From Duganella radicis (GTDB lineage Bacteria; Pseudomonadota; Gammaproteobacteria; Burkholderiales; Burkholderiaceae_D): 64,000 nt of DNA. The stretch covers positions 102,392 through 166,391 of the forward strand of contig NZ_WNKY01000010.1 in NCBI RefSeq assembly GCF_009720825.1, in the 5' to 3' direction. Below are positions 34,087 through 42,569 of this stretch, piece after piece. A program made the position numbers and the translations under genes. The notes below the pieces were generated by a model. It searched no databases, was not told the origin of the DNA, and was given only the letters and a program-made list of their open reading frames with translations. Positions within the stretch are counted from its first letter, which is position 1. Each line of letters begins with the position of its first letter.

Positions 34087-35345
34087 GACTGGGCGGCGAG
34101 TTGGGCGATGGTGACAGGCGGCAGCTTGGCCAGTTCGCAGCGGAATGGCGCGGCGTCCTTGCTCGGGTTCTTGTATTTGTTCGGGCCGTCGGCGTTGAGC
34201 ACGTCGGCGTCTTTTTGCACGCAGATGCGCTGGTCGGCCGGCAGCACGCCTTTCACCATCAGCCTGGTGTCGACATAGCCATCCCACAGCACGTCCGGCA
34301 GGTGGCCGCTCAGGCCGTACATGGCGATCTTCAACGCTTTCAGATCCAGCCCGTCAGGCGAATCGCCGCCGCCCTTGAAGCGGTTGTCGTAGACGTAGAT
34401 CGCCTTGGGATACGGATCGTAGCCGGCCGCCACGCCTTTTTCGGTGTAGTAGCCGGTGGAGTGGTAGCTGGAGATGATGACGTTGGCGGTCTGGTTCTCG
34501 ATCACGTCGTTATCGAAGATCTCCACCTTGGAATTGGAGTTGATGACGATGCCGGAGCCCGCCGGCACGCTGGCCACCGCCGTGCCCTTGGCGGCGAAGT
34601 TGCCGAGATTGTTTTTCTCGACCTTGTTCTTGTACACGCGGGTGCTGTGCCCGGCTTGCGACAGGTTGGGCATGTTGAACACCAAAATACCGCCGGTGTT
34701 GTTGGTGGCGACGTTCTCGTAGACGTCGGCGTTGACGGTGTTCTCGATCTCGATGCCGGCCACGTTGCCCTCGGCGCGCGAGCGGCGCACGATCACGCCG
34801 TTGGACTGGCCGACGTAGATGCCGGCGTCGGAAGCGCCGATGGCCACGCTGTCCTCGATCAGCACGTTTTTGGTTTTGACCGGGTAGATGCCGTAGGCGC
34901 CGTTGGTCACTTTCGGCCCGCCGGTCCATTGCACCTTGACCTTGCGCACGGTGATGGTGTCGCCGTCGTTGATCTTCAGGCCATCGCCCTTGGAGTCCTC
35001 GATGGTGAGGTTTTCGATGGTGAAGCCGTTGCCGTAGACCAGCAAGCCCTCGGGTCCGGTGACTTGTCCCTTGAAGGAAAGGATGGTTTTGTCCATGCCG
35101 GCGCCGCGGATGGTAACGCCGTCGCCGCGCAGAGTGAGGCCGGAGCTGAGGTGATACGTGCCGGCCGGGATCTCGATCACGCTGCCGGGTTTGGCGTCCA
35201 GCAATTGCTCTTGCAGCTTCTTCTGGAAGGCCGCGTCGGCGCTGGCTTTCTCCGCCGATGGCGCCGGCCCGTCGGTCTTGGTGCAAGCGCTTAACAGCAC
35301 GCCGATGGAACCACATAGTGCGACTACGCGTAACGCCTTGTTCAT
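34083..35345 (-). CDS. Parallel beta-helix repeat lipoprotein (SO_2929-like)
   Basis: The 420-residue product has a lipoprotein signal (GSIGVLLSACTK, Cys near 21). After a linker it shows successive right-handed beta-helix turns from about 60 to 310 (IENLTIEDSKGDGLKI, VLIEDSVAIGASDAGIYVGQ, VRRSRAEGNVAGIEIENTVN, VYENVATNNTGGILVFN). Such folds are found in polysaccharide lyases and epimerases, but no catalytic set is recognisable. The gene lies immediately upstream of the SO_2930-like diheme cytochrome with a 4-bp overlap, and this pair is conserved in other proteobacteria, suggesting joint action at the outer membrane. Confidence 0.85.
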   Translation of the reverse strand: MNKALRVVALCGSIGVLLSACTKTDGPAPSAEKASADAAFQKKLQEQLLDAKPGSVIEIPAGTYHLSSGLTLRGDGVTIRGAGMDKTILSFKGQVTGPEGLLVYGNGFTIENLTIEDSKGDGLKINDGDTITVRKVKVQWTGGPKVTNGAYGIYPVKTKNVLIEDSVAIGASDAGIYVGQSNGVIVRRSRAEGNVAGIEIENTVNADVYENVATNNTGGILVFNMPNLSQAGHSTRVYKNKVEKNNLGNFAAKGTAVASVPAGSGIVINSNSKVEIFDNDVIENQTANVIISSYHSTGYYTEKGVAAGYDPYPKAIYVYDNRFKGGGDSPDGLDLKALKIAMYGLSGHLPDVLWDGYVDTRLMVKGVLPADQRICVQKDADVLNADGPNKYKNPSKDAAPFRCELAKLPPVTIAQLAAQS

Positions 35346-35413
35346 CTGCTGTCTCCCGATTGTCGGTTTTTATGAAACGAGTATAGCAGTATGTTTTGCG
35401 CGGATTACTTCAA

Positions 35414-35908
35414 CTAGATGCTTTTGCTGCGCTTGAGGTCGAGGGCGAGGGCAGCTTCGCGCAGGCGGCCGTGGCGGCGCAGATAGGCGAAGGCGGCGCG
35501 GGTGTCGTACATCAGCTGGTAGTGATAGTAGTTGATTTGTTCCGCCACCACGAGCGTTAGCACGCAGCCAGCCCACCACAGGTCTTCGTTGGTGACGGCG
35601 GCGCTACGGCTGCCGATCAAGGCCAGCACGGCGCCGATGCCAATGACGTTGGAATACTGGAAGGCTTTATATAGCCCCGGGAACCAGGCTGGCATGGACC
35701 GGTGCCGCGTGAAGGTTTGCAGCTTCAAATGCCAGTACAGCGCGCCTTGCAGCAGGATGTAGCTCATCAGCGCGGTGGCGGCGATGCGCAATTCCCAGGC
35801 GACAACCTCTGATTTGCGCCAGTCGTTCCAGAACAGCAGCGGCAAAAACACGGCGCAAAACGTTTCCGCATTGCGCAGGTATTTCATCCGGGACTGTATC
35901 GCTTGCAT
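35414..35908 (-). CDS. Unrecognised small integral membrane protein
   Basis: The 164-residue product has about three to four hydrophobic segments, around residues 17-27, 40-60, 85-103 and 110-125, and an Arg/Lys-rich C-terminus (AYLRRHGRLREAALALDLKR). The ATG at 35908 is used; the ATG at 35887 (MKYLRN) is equally plausible. It stands alone between the beta-helix gene and the DUF883 gene, both on the same strand, with 68 and 50 bp gaps. Codon use is ordinary. I do not recognise a family. Confidence 0.65.
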   Translation of the reverse strand: MQAIQSRMKYLRNAETFCAVFLPLLFWNDWRKSEVVAWELRIAATALMSYILLQGALYWHLKLQTFTRHRSMPAWFPGLYKAFQYSNVIGIGAVLALIGSRSAAVTNEDLWWAGCVLTLVVAEQINYYHYQLMYDTRAAFAYLRRHGRLREAALALDLKRSKSI

Positions 35909-35958
35909 GCAGCCATTCTCGCTGTGGTGATTTCAGCGAGCATAGCATGCTGGCGCTG

Positions 35959-36297
35959 CTATTTGCGCGACAGCAGCATGCCGAGCACCACGCCAACGGC
36001 GGCGCCGATGCCGACCGCTTGCCACGGGTTGTCGCGCACGAAGACGTCGACCGTCTCGGCGGCGTCGCGGCTGTGGGCCAGGAAGCTGTCTTCCAGTTTG
36101 CGCAGGTCGCTCCTGGCGGTGCGCAGGGTGTCGTCGAAGCGGGCGCGGGTTTCGCTGCTGACGCCGGCGTGTTCGCTGGCGCTGTCTTCCAGCCACTTTT
36201 CCGCTTCGTCGATGGTGTGCTGCAAATCGTCCATCAGGCGGTCGCGCACGGTGGCGCTGGCGGCTTGGGCTTCCGCGATGGTGTTGTTGGTGTCCAT
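35959..36297 (-). CDS. DUF883 (ElaB/YqjD-like) membrane-anchored protein
   Basis: The 112-residue protein is an amphipathic alpha-helical rod ending in DNPWQAVGIGAAVGVVLGMLLSRK, a C-terminal tail anchor with the conserved N-P-W motif. This is the layout of E. coli ElaB/YqjD, inner-membrane proteins linked to ribosome association in stationary phase. The gene is monocistronic, 73 bp upstream of ubiA in transcript direction. Confidence 0.88.
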   Translation of the reverse strand: MDTNNTIAEAQAASATVRDRLMDDLQHTIDEAEKWLEDSASEHAGVSSETRARFDDTLRTARSDLRKLEDSFLAHSRDAAETVDVFVRDNPWQAVGIGAAVGVVLGMLLSRK

Positions 36298-36370
36298 GGT
36301 GGTGACCTCGTTAGAAATTAGCCAGTGTAAGTATCGGCGATGTCGCCACTTTGTGCTGGCTCAATTGTGC

Positions 36371-37225
36371 TTAGCGCAGCGCGTAGTCGAGCGCCACGCC
36401 GAGGAAGATCACGCCGCCCAGCCAGTTGTTGTGATTGAAGGCGCGGAAGCAGGCGTCACGCTCGCGGTGGCGGATCAGGGTGTAGTGGTAGCAGGCGATG
36501 CCGGCCGCCGCCGCCAGTCCGGCCACGAACCAGAAGCGCAGGCCTTGCTGCCATCCGCACACCAGCAGGATCGCCAGGTGCAGCGCGTAGCACAGCATGA
36601 TGATGGCGACGTCGTAGCGGCCGAAGGTGATGGCCGAGGTCTTGATGCCGATCTTCAGATCGTCGTCGCGGTCGACCATGGCGTACTCGGTGTCGTAGGC
36701 CAGAGTCCAGAAGATATTCCCGATCAACAGCAGCCACGCCAGCGGCGGCACCTGGTTCTGGATGGCGGCAAACGCCATCGGGATGCCGAAGCCGAAGGCG
36801 ATCCCCAGGTAGGCCTGCGGGATGGCGAAGAAGCGCTTGAAGTAGGGGTAAGTGCCGGCGATGATCAGGGCCGCCACCGACATCTGCCTGGTCAACGCAT
36901 TCAGCGGCAGGATCAGGCAGAAGGCGACGATGGACAGGATGGCCGCGATCGCCACCGCTTCCTTGCCGCTGATGCGGCCGCTGGTGATCGGCCGCTGCGC
37001 GGTGCGCTTGACGTGCTTGTCGAAATCCCGGTCGGCGTAATCGTTGATGGCGCAGCCGGCCGAGCGCATCAGGAAGGTGCCGAGCGTGAAGATCACCAGC
37101 AGACGCCAGTCCGGCACACCGCCGGCCGCCAGCCACATGGCGTACAGCGTGGGCCACAGCAGCAGCACCGTGCCGATGGGTTTGTTCAGCCGGATCAGGC
37201 GGAAGTAGAGCTGCAACTTGTTCAT
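36371..37225 (-). CDS. ubiA: 4-hydroxybenzoate octaprenyltransferase
   Basis: UbiA attaches the polyprenyl side chain to 4-hydroxybenzoate in ubiquinone synthesis at the inner membrane. The 284 residues have eight to nine hydrophobic helices. The first Asp motif is [18 protein letters not shown] near 58-75, and the second [20 protein letters not shown] near 175-194. The N-terminus [20 protein letters not shown] is characteristic. It lies between oxyR and the DUF883 gene on the same strand with a 55-bp gap from oxyR. Its product feeds the quinone pool used by GlcDEF and the respiratory chain. Confidence 0.94.
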   Translation of the reverse strand: MNKLQLYFRLIRLNKPIGTVLLLWPTLYAMWLAAGGVPDWRLLVIFTLGTFLMRSAGCAINDYADRDFDKHVKRTAQRPITSGRISGKEAVAIAAILSIVAFCLILPLNALTRQMSVAALIIAGTYPYFKRFFAIPQAYLGIAFGFGIPMAFAAIQNQVPPLAWLLLIGNIFWTLAYDTEYAMVDRDDDLKIGIKTSAITFGRYDVAIIMLCYALHLAILLVCGWQQGLRFWFVAGLAAAAGIACYHYTLIRHRERDACFRAFNHNNWLGGVIFLGVALDYALR

Positions 37226-37280
37226 GGGCGATTTCGGATGACAGGAAAGCGATGATTATCGCAAATCCTGCACCAGCGCG

Positions 37281-38216
37281 TCACTGATGGTCGCAGAGCG
37301 TGGTGATGCCGGGCAGGTTGCACGACGCCACCACCTCGCACACGGCGTCGATGGCGGCCTTGCGGGTGAAGCTTTTACGCCACACGATGACCACGCGGCG
37401 CGATGGCGACGGTTGGTCGAAGGGGCGGAATTGCAGCATGCCGTCCTTGGCGTCCATGTCCGGGACAGAAGCGCGCGGCAGCACGGTCAGGCCGATGCCG
37501 CTCGCCACCATGTGGCGGATGGTTTCCAGCGACGAGCCTTCAAAGGTGCGCTGCATGCCGTTGCCGGGCGCCGAGAAGCGCGCCATTTCGGGACAGACTT
37601 CCAGCACCTGGTCGCGGAAGCAGTGGCCGTTGCCGAGCAGGAGCATGTTCTCGGTCTTGAGATCGTCGGCCGGGATGGTCTTGCGCTTGGTCCACGGGTG
37701 CGCCGTCGGCATGGCGACCACGAACGGTTCGTCATACAACACTTGCATGGCCATACCGTGCTCCGGCAGCGGCAGCGCCATGATGGCGGCGTCCAGCTCG
37801 CCCTGACGCAGCATCTCCAGCAGCTTGACGGTGAAGTTCTCTTGCAGGATCAAGGGCATCTGCGGCACTTTGGCTATCATGCCCTTGACCAGCGGCGGCA
37901 GCAGGTAAGGGCCGATGGTGTAGATCACGCCGAGGCGCAGCGGGCCGGCCAGCGGGTCCTTGTTCTGCTTGGCCAGTTCCTTGATGGCGGCGGTTTGTTC
38001 GAGCACGCGCTCGGCCTGGGCGACGATTTGCGCGCCCAGCGGCGTGACGGAGATTTCGGCGCCGCCCCGTTCAAACAGGACCACGCCCAGTTCATCTTCG
38101 AGTTTCTTGATGGCGACCGACAGCGTCGGTTGAGCGACATAGCAAGCTTCGGCGGCGTGTCCGAAGTGCTTCGCTCTTGCAACGGCGACAATGTATTTCA
38201 GTTCGGTCAGTGTCAT
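37281..38216 (-). CDS. oxyR: Hydrogen peroxide-sensing LysR regulator OxyR
   Basis: OxyR activates antioxidant genes when oxidised by peroxide. From the ATG at 38216 the product has 311 residues. The winged-helix domain is MTLTELKYIVAVARAKHFGH onward, and the redox pair is Cys199 and Cys208 in GNGHCFRDQVLEVC, the same numbering as the E. coli protein, so peroxide sensing should be intact. The longer frame to 38336 is rejected because it would extend through the divergent promoter. The 109-bp gap to the PilU-like gene would hold both promoters. The nearby glutathione peroxidase gene is not contiguous. Confidence 0.94.
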   Translation of the reverse strand: MTLTELKYIVAVARAKHFGHAAEACYVAQPTLSVAIKKLEDELGVVLFERGGAEISVTPLGAQIVAQAERVLEQTAAIKELAKQNKDPLAGPLRLGVIYTIGPYLLPPLVKGMIAKVPQMPLILQENFTVKLLEMLRQGELDAAIMALPLPEHGMAMQVLYDEPFVVAMPTAHPWTKRKTIPADDLKTENMLLLGNGHCFRDQVLEVCPEMARFSAPGNGMQRTFEGSSLETIRHMVASGIGLTVLPRASVPDMDAKDGMLQFRPFDQPSPSRRVVIVWRKSFTRKAAIDAVCEVVASCNLPGITTLCDHQ

Positions 38217-38294
38217 AAATGTATTTGAACACAGGCGATGCTGGGATGCAATAATGGTACGCCAAGTTGAGCTATTGTAGCGGAATGCTGTCGA

Positions 38295-38300
38295 TATAAT
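38295..38300 (+). promoter_or_regulatory. TATAAT -10 box of the PilU-like ATPase gene
   Basis: A perfect TATAAT lies 25 bp before the ATG at 38326. Candidate -35 sequences TTGAGC (38267-38272, spacer 22) and TTGTAG (38275-38280, spacer 14) are badly spaced, so an activator or extended -10 context may be needed. It sits in the divergent region shared with oxyR. Confidence 0.35.
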
Positions 38301-38325
38301 GCAGCGTATTCTTGAAAGGCGATGT

Positions 38326-39507
38326 ATGTCCTCCACATTTGGTCCGGAAGAAGCGCAGGCTTATCTGCACAAGCTGCTCAAGGTGATGCACCACACGGGC
38401 GGTTCGGATTTATTCATTTCGGCGGATTTCCCGCCCAGTATGAAGTCGCAAGGCGCGATGAAGCCGCTGAGCCAGCAGAAGCTGAGCGGCGGCGTGACGC
38501 GCGCGCTGGCGCTGTCGATCATGAACGAGAAGCAGCAGGCCGAGTTCGAGGCTGAACTGGAATGCAACTTTGCCATCTCGCTACCGGATGTGTGCCGCTT
38601 CCGCGTCAACGTCTTCGTGCAGCAGCAGAATGTGGCGATGGTGATACGCACCATCGCCTCCGAGATTCCATCGCTGGAAAAGCTGGAATTGCCGGAGGTG
38701 CTGAAAGAGATCATCATGACCAAGCGCGGCCTGGTCCTGGTGGTGGGAGGCACCGGTTCCGGCAAGTCGACCACGCTGGCGGCGATGATCGATCACCGCA
38801 ACGCCAATTCGGCCGGGCACATCATCACGGTGGAAGACCCGGTCGAGTATGTGCACAAGAACAAAGGCTGCCTGATCACGCACCGCGAGGTCGGCGTGGA
38901 CACGCGCTCCTGGCACAACGCCTTGAAGAACACGCTGCGCCAGGCGCCGGACGTGATCCTGATCGGCGAGATCCGCGACACCGAAACCATGGAGCACGCG
39001 ATCGCCTTTGCCGAGACCGGCCACCTGTGCCTGGGCACCCTGCACGCCAACAACGCCAACCAGACCATGGACCGCATCATCAACTTCTTCCCGGAGGAGC
39101 GGCGCAACCAGCTGTTGATGGACCTCTCCTCGAACCTGCGCGCCATCGTCTCGCAGCGGCTGATACGGACCGAGGATGGCAAGGGCCGCAAGGCGGCGAT
39201 TGAAATCCTGTTGAATACGCCGACCATCGCCGAGATGATCTTCAAGGGGAACTTCCAGTCGATCAAGGAAATCATGCAGAAGTCGCGCGAGCTGGGCATG
39301 TGCACCTTCGACCAGGCGCTGTACGAACTTTATAATAAGGGCTACATTGCGTACGAAGAAGCGCTGCGCAATGCCGATTCGGCGAATGGGCTGCGCTTGC
39401 AGATCAAGCTGCAAGGCGGCCGGCCCGAGCCGGGCGAGGGCGGCGGCGCGTTTGGCGCGCTGAGCATCGAACAAGACCAACCTGAAGACGAACAACCCAA
39501 GACCTGA
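38326..39507 (+). CDS. Third PilT/PilU-type ATPase (PilU paralogue)
   Basis: The 393-residue product has the retraction-ATPase layout: HHTGGSDLFISADFPPSMKS, Walker A VGGTGSGKST near 140, ITVEDPVEYVHKNKG, Walker B GEIRDTETMEHAIAF and the His box TGHLCLGTLHANNANQ. It is closer to PilU than to PilT, especially at the C-terminus (ALRNADSANGLRLQIK), then has an acidic/Pro tail (EQDQPEDEQPKT). It is separated from pilTU by about 7 kb and is followed 2 bp later by hldE (rfaE2). Whether it drives pili or another filament is unknown. Start ATG 38326 is preferred over 38299 by its distance from the -10 box. Confidence 0.88.
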   Translation: MSSTFGPEEAQAYLHKLLKVMHHTGGSDLFISADFPPSMKSQGAMKPLSQQKLSGGVTRALALSIMNEKQQAEFEAELECNFAISLPDVCRFRVNVFVQQQNVAMVIRTIASEIPSLEKLELPEVLKEIIMTKRGLVLVVGGTGSGKSTTLAAMIDHRNANSAGHIITVEDPVEYVHKNKGCLITHREVGVDTRSWHNALKNTLRQAPDVILIGEIRDTETMEHAIAFAETGHLCLGTLHANNANQTMDRIINFFPEERRNQLLMDLSSNLRAIVSQRLIRTEDGKGRKAAIEILLNTPTIAEMIFKGNFQSIKEIMQKSRELGMCTFDQALYELYNKGYIAYEEALRNADSANGLRLQIKLQGGRPEPGEGGGAFGALSIEQDQPEDEQPKT

Positions 39508-39509
39508 CC

Positions 39510-39989
39510 ATGCCTCAATTTGAAGACAAGATTTGCCCCCGCGCCGAACTGGCCGCACGCGTGGCCGCATTGCCCAAGCCGGTGGTGCTGACCAACGGCG
39601 TATTCGACATCCTGCACCGCGGCCATGTGACCTACCTGGCGCAGGCGCGCGCGCTGGGCGCCTCGCTGGTGGTGGCGGCCAACACCGACGCCTCGGTCAA
39701 GCGGCTGGGCAAGGGCGACGACCGTCCGCTGAACACCTGCGGCGACCGCATGGCGGTGCTGGCGGCGCTGGAAGCGGTCAGCCTGGTGGTGGACTTCGAC
39801 GAGGACACCGCGCTGGAAGTGGTGCAGGAAGCGCGTCCGGAAATCTACGCCAAGGGCGGCGACTACCAGATGGACGCCATCCCCGAAGGCAAGGCCGTGA
39901 TTGCGTACGGCGGCGAAGCGGTGGCGATCGACTTCGAGCATGACCGCTCGACCACCAAACTGCTGGCCAGGGTGCGGTCGTTCAAATGA
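39510..39989 (+). CDS. hldE: Heptose 1-phosphate adenylyltransferase
   Basis: The enzyme makes ADP-D-glycero-beta-D-manno-heptose for the lipopolysaccharide inner core. The 159-residue product is the stand-alone nucleotidyltransferase half (RfaE2/HldC-like), not fused to the kinase half. The HIGH-type signature is in TNGVFDILHRGHVTYLAQAR near 29-48, with GDRMAVLAALEAV near 78 and the C-terminal DFEHDRSTTKLLAR near 140. It lies 2 bp after the PilU-like ATPase gene and overlaps the next membrane-protein gene by 4 bp, so the three are one transcript. The symbol rfaE2 would be equally valid. Confidence 0.92.
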   Translation: MPQFEDKICPRAELAARVAALPKPVVLTNGVFDILHRGHVTYLAQARALGASLVVAANTDASVKRLGKGDDRPLNTCGDRMAVLAALEAVSLVVDFDEDTALEVVQEARPEIYAKGGDYQMDAIPEGKAVIAYGGEAVAIDFEHDRSTTKLLARVRSFK

Positions 39990-40273
39990 GGATCATCCTG
40001 ATACTGGTGGCGGTGCTGGCGTTCCTGATTGCGCTGTGGGGGCCGCCGCTGATGGTGGCGCGCAAATACTGGCTGCGCGAGAATCCGTGGGCGTTCCGCA
40101 ACCTGCGCTTCGTGCTGCCGGCGCAGCTGATCACGGCGGTGACGCTGGCGTTCGCGGCCGAATTCTCCGGCCTGCGCAACCCGGCCGCCATCATGGCCGC
40201 CACCACCATATTGACCGGCCTGCTGGGCGCCGGCCTGCTGGCGCTGCTGGCCGTCTGGTCCGCCCGCCGTTAA
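39986..40273 (+). CDS. Unrecognised small inner-membrane protein
   Basis: The 95-residue product has three hydrophobic segments, around 3-23, 43-60 and 67-90, with a basic loop (ARKYWLRENPWAFRNL) between the first two and an Arg-Arg end. It starts within the last codons of hldE (ATGA), which suggests translational coupling. I do not recognise a family. Confidence 0.75.
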   Translation: MRIILILVAVLAFLIALWGPPLMVARKYWLRENPWAFRNLRFVLPAQLITAVTLAFAAEFSGLRNPAAIMAATTILTGLLGAGLLALLAVWSARR

Positions 40274-40290
40274 TTTACAATTCGCAATTT

Positions 40291-40316
40291 AGGGTCAGCT
40301 CTGTCATTCGGACACG
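40291..40316 (+). repeat. Single copy of the 26-bp GGGTCAG...GGACACG repeat
   Basis: The 26-mer begins AGGGTCAGCTCTG and ends TTCGGACACG. It is identical to the reverse complement of 43124-43149 inside comF and two mismatches away from 43166-43191. It lies between the small membrane-protein gene and the AraC regulator. It shares the GGGTCAG head with the longer palindromic elements at 30.2 and 58.2 kb. Confidence 0.75.
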
Positions 40317-40345
40317 AGCTGGACTTTAGCGCTACACTGGCGGGC

Positions 40346-41083
40346 ATGGCTTCCACCGAAATCGATTTGCGCAGTTATGACGTTCCGTTCTCGGACGCGC
40401 ACGATTTCGCCCAGATGGTGCTGCCGCTGAGCGGCAAGTTGACGCTGGATATCGACGGCCATGGCGAGGTGCTGCATCCGCTGCGCGCCGCCTTCATCGC
40501 GCCCGGGCTGGTGCATACGCAGTTTTCGCGCGAGCCGAACGCCTCGCTCATACTGGACTTTGATCTGGCCGCCGTGCCGGCCGAGACGGTGGATTTGCTG
40601 GCGGCGCGGCCATTTGCGCCGGTGAGCGCCGCCACCGCCAAGCTGATCGACTTCATGGGCATGATGCAAGGGCAGGGCGCGGCCGGCGCCGGCGTGCTGT
40701 CGCATTGGACGCCGTTGCTGCTGGAGTCGCTGACGCGGCAGCCAGTGCGTCCGGCCTCGCGCCTGCAAGCGGCGCTGACGCAGTTTGAAGCCGCGCCCGG
40801 CCAGCCTTGGCGCACGGAGAGCATGGCCAAGGTGGCTTGCCTGAGCGTGAGCCGCCTGCATCGCGTGTTCCGCGAAGAGCTGGATACCACGCCGCTGGCC
40901 TGGCTGAACGCCATGCGTCTGCGCTTCGTATGCCGCCAGCTGGTGGAATCCTCGCTGCCGATCGCACAGTTGGCTATCTTGGCCGGATACGCCGACCAAA
41001 GCGCGCTGACCCACGCCATGCGCCGCGCCATGGACACCACGCCGTTCGCCTATCGACAGCAGAACCAAACAACAATCCGCTAG
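40346..41083 (+). CDS. AraC family transcriptional regulator
   Basis: The 245-residue protein has an N-terminal cupin-like ligand domain (LDIDGHGEVLHPLRAAFIAP near 33-52) and a C-terminal double HTH (MAKVACLSVSRLHRVFREEL near 161-180 and LPIAQLAILAGYADQSALTH near 208-227). The effector is unknown. The EamA transporter gene starts 58 bp downstream on the same strand, and control of that exporter is the natural guess. A 26-bp repeat copy lies 30 bp upstream of the start. Confidence 0.88.
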   Translation: MASTEIDLRSYDVPFSDAHDFAQMVLPLSGKLTLDIDGHGEVLHPLRAAFIAPGLVHTQFSREPNASLILDFDLAAVPAETVDLLAARPFAPVSAATAKLIDFMGMMQGQGAAGAGVLSHWTPLLLESLTRQPVRPASRLQAALTQFEAAPGQPWRTESMAKVACLSVSRLHRVFREELDTTPLAWLNAMRLRFVCRQLVESSLPIAQLAILAGYADQSALTHAMRRAMDTTPFAYRQQNQTTIR

Positions 41084-41141
41084 TCCTGCACAATCCTTGC
41101 CGCGCGCCTGAAGCCACACTGTCTGCCGAAAGGAGACTGAC

Positions 41142-42101
41142 ATGTGGTACGGAGTTTTATGCGGCCTGACGGCCGGCGCCTTCTGGGGCATGATTTTTGT
41201 GATGCCGCGCTGGCTGGCGGAGTTCTCGCCGGTGGAGCTGGCGCTGGGACGCTATCTGGCCTATGGGCTGATCACGCTGGTGCTGCTGTTGCCGCGTTTG
41301 CGTCCGCTGCTGCGCCGCCTCACGCGCAATGACTGCCGGGTGCTGCTGCGGCACGCGCTGGCGGGGAATATCGTCTACTACCTGCTGCTGTCGACTGGCG
41401 TGCAGCTGGCCGGCGTGGCGGCGGCTTCCTTGATTATCGGCTTGCTGCCCTTGAGCGTGACTTTGCTGGGACGACGCGATCACGGCGCCTTGCCGCTGCG
41501 TCAGCTGGCGTGGCCGCTGGCGCTGGTGGTGGCCGGCATCGCCTGCATCAACGTCGACGTGCTCACCCACGCGGTGGCGCAACAGCGGGCGTGGCCGCTG
41601 GTGGCAGGGGGCATGCTGTGCGCGTTCGGCGCGCTGCTGTGCTGGACGTGGTACGCGGTCGACAACGCGCGCTTCTTGAAGCGCAATCCGCATTTCAGCG
41701 GTGCCGAATGGTCCGGCCTGTACGGCATCAGCACCGGCTTGGTGGCGCTGTCGATGGGCGCGGTGGTGCTGGCGCTGGGCGGCGCCGGCGGCCCGGGCGA
41801 GGGCGATCTGCCGCGCAACTGGCTGCGCTTCTGGAGCATCGTCAGCATTGTCGCGCTGGGGGCGTCGGTGATCGGCAACCAGCTGTGGAATCTTGCCAGC
41901 CGGCGCGTGCCGGTCACACTGTCCGGCCAGTTGCTGCTGTTTGAAACGCTGTTCGGGCTGCTGTATGGCTTTATCTACCAGCGGCAAATGCCGCGCCCGC
42001 TGGAGCTGGCCGCGATTGTGCTGCTGATCGCCGGGGTGGCGGGCTCGGTGTGGCTGCATGCGCGTCCGCCAGCCGCGCAGCTTCAGGCGCCGCCGGCGTA
42101 G
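41142..42101 (+). CDS. DMT superfamily (EamA) transporter
   Basis: The 319-residue inner-membrane protein has about ten hydrophobic helices in two EamA repeats, beginning WYGVLCGLTAGAFWGMIFVM. A cytoplasmic or periplasmic loop near 170-190 (ARFLKRNPHFSGAEWSG) separates them. Substrate is unknown. AAGGAG (41131-41136) precedes the ATG. The gene follows the AraC regulator and its end overlaps the convergent trmL by 19 bp. Confidence 0.88.
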   Translation: MWYGVLCGLTAGAFWGMIFVMPRWLAEFSPVELALGRYLAYGLITLVLLLPRLRPLLRRLTRNDCRVLLRHALAGNIVYYLLLSTGVQLAGVAAASLIIGLLPLSVTLLGRRDHGALPLRQLAWPLALVVAGIACINVDVLTHAVAQQRAWPLVAGGMLCAFGALLCWTWYAVDNARFLKRNPHFSGAEWSGLYGISTGLVALSMGAVVLALGGAGGPGEGDLPRNWLRFWSIVSIVALGASVIGNQLWNLASRRVPVTLSGQLLLFETLFGLLYGFIYQRQMPRPLELAAIVLLIAGVAGSVWLHARPPAAQLQAPPA

Positions 42102-42553
42102 CCGTTCTGGCGCCAGGCTTCGAACACGACCACGGCGACGGTGTTGGACAGATTCATGCTGCGGTTGTCGGGGCGCATCGGCAGGCGGATGCGTTGCGCG
42201 GCGGGAAAGCTTTCGCGCAGCGCCACCGGCAGGCCGGCGGTTTCGGAGCCGAACACGAACACATCGCCCGGCTGGAAGCTGCATTGCGCGAACGGCGACG
42301 AGCCGTGCGTGGTCATGGCAAACATGCGCGCTGGGTCGGGCTGGGTTGCGGCCAGGAAGGCATCCCAGTTCTTGTGCACTTTCATGCGCGCGTATTCGTG
42401 GTAGTCGAGGCCGGCGCGCTTGAGCTTGGAGTCTTCCAGCGGAAAGCCCAGCGGTTCGATCAGGTGCAGCTGCGCGCCGGTGTTGGCGCACAGGCGGATG
42501 ACGTTGCCCGTGTTCGGCGGGATTTCTGGATGGGCCAGGACGACGTGGAACAT
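42083..42553 (-). CDS. trmL: tRNA (cytidine/uridine-34 2'-O)-methyltransferase
   Basis: TrmL methylates the wobble ribose of certain leucine tRNAs. It is a small SPOUT enzyme; the 156 residues match. The N-terminus MFHVVLAHPEIPPNTGNVIR, the middle FGSETAGLPVALRESFP near 105-121 and the C-terminal MRPDNRSMNLSNTVAVVVFE near 127-146 form the trefoil-knot SAM site. It is 16 bp downstream of comF on the same strand and overlaps the convergent EamA gene by 19 bp. Confidence 0.94.
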   Translation of the reverse strand: MFHVVLAHPEIPPNTGNVIRLCANTGAQLHLIEPLGFPLEDSKLKRAGLDYHEYARMKVHKNWDAFLAATQPDPARMFAMTTHGSSPFAQCSFQPGDVFVFGSETAGLPVALRESFPAAQRIRLPMRPDNRSMNLSNTVAVVVFEAWRQNGYAGGA

Positions 42554-42569
42554 GTTCTTTTCTCTTTCT

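Noticed and set aside
34087..34287. Longer N-terminus for the diheme cytochrome (start at 34287)
   Set aside because: It would overlap the beta-helix gene by about 200 bp, reads as Arg-rich shadow sequence and would hide the lipoprotein signal beginning at 34086.
38217..38336. Longer OxyR start at 38336
   Set aside because: It would run through the divergent promoter region and add 40 residues absent from the family; the ATG at 38216 aligns with OxyR and places the redox Cys at 199 and 208.
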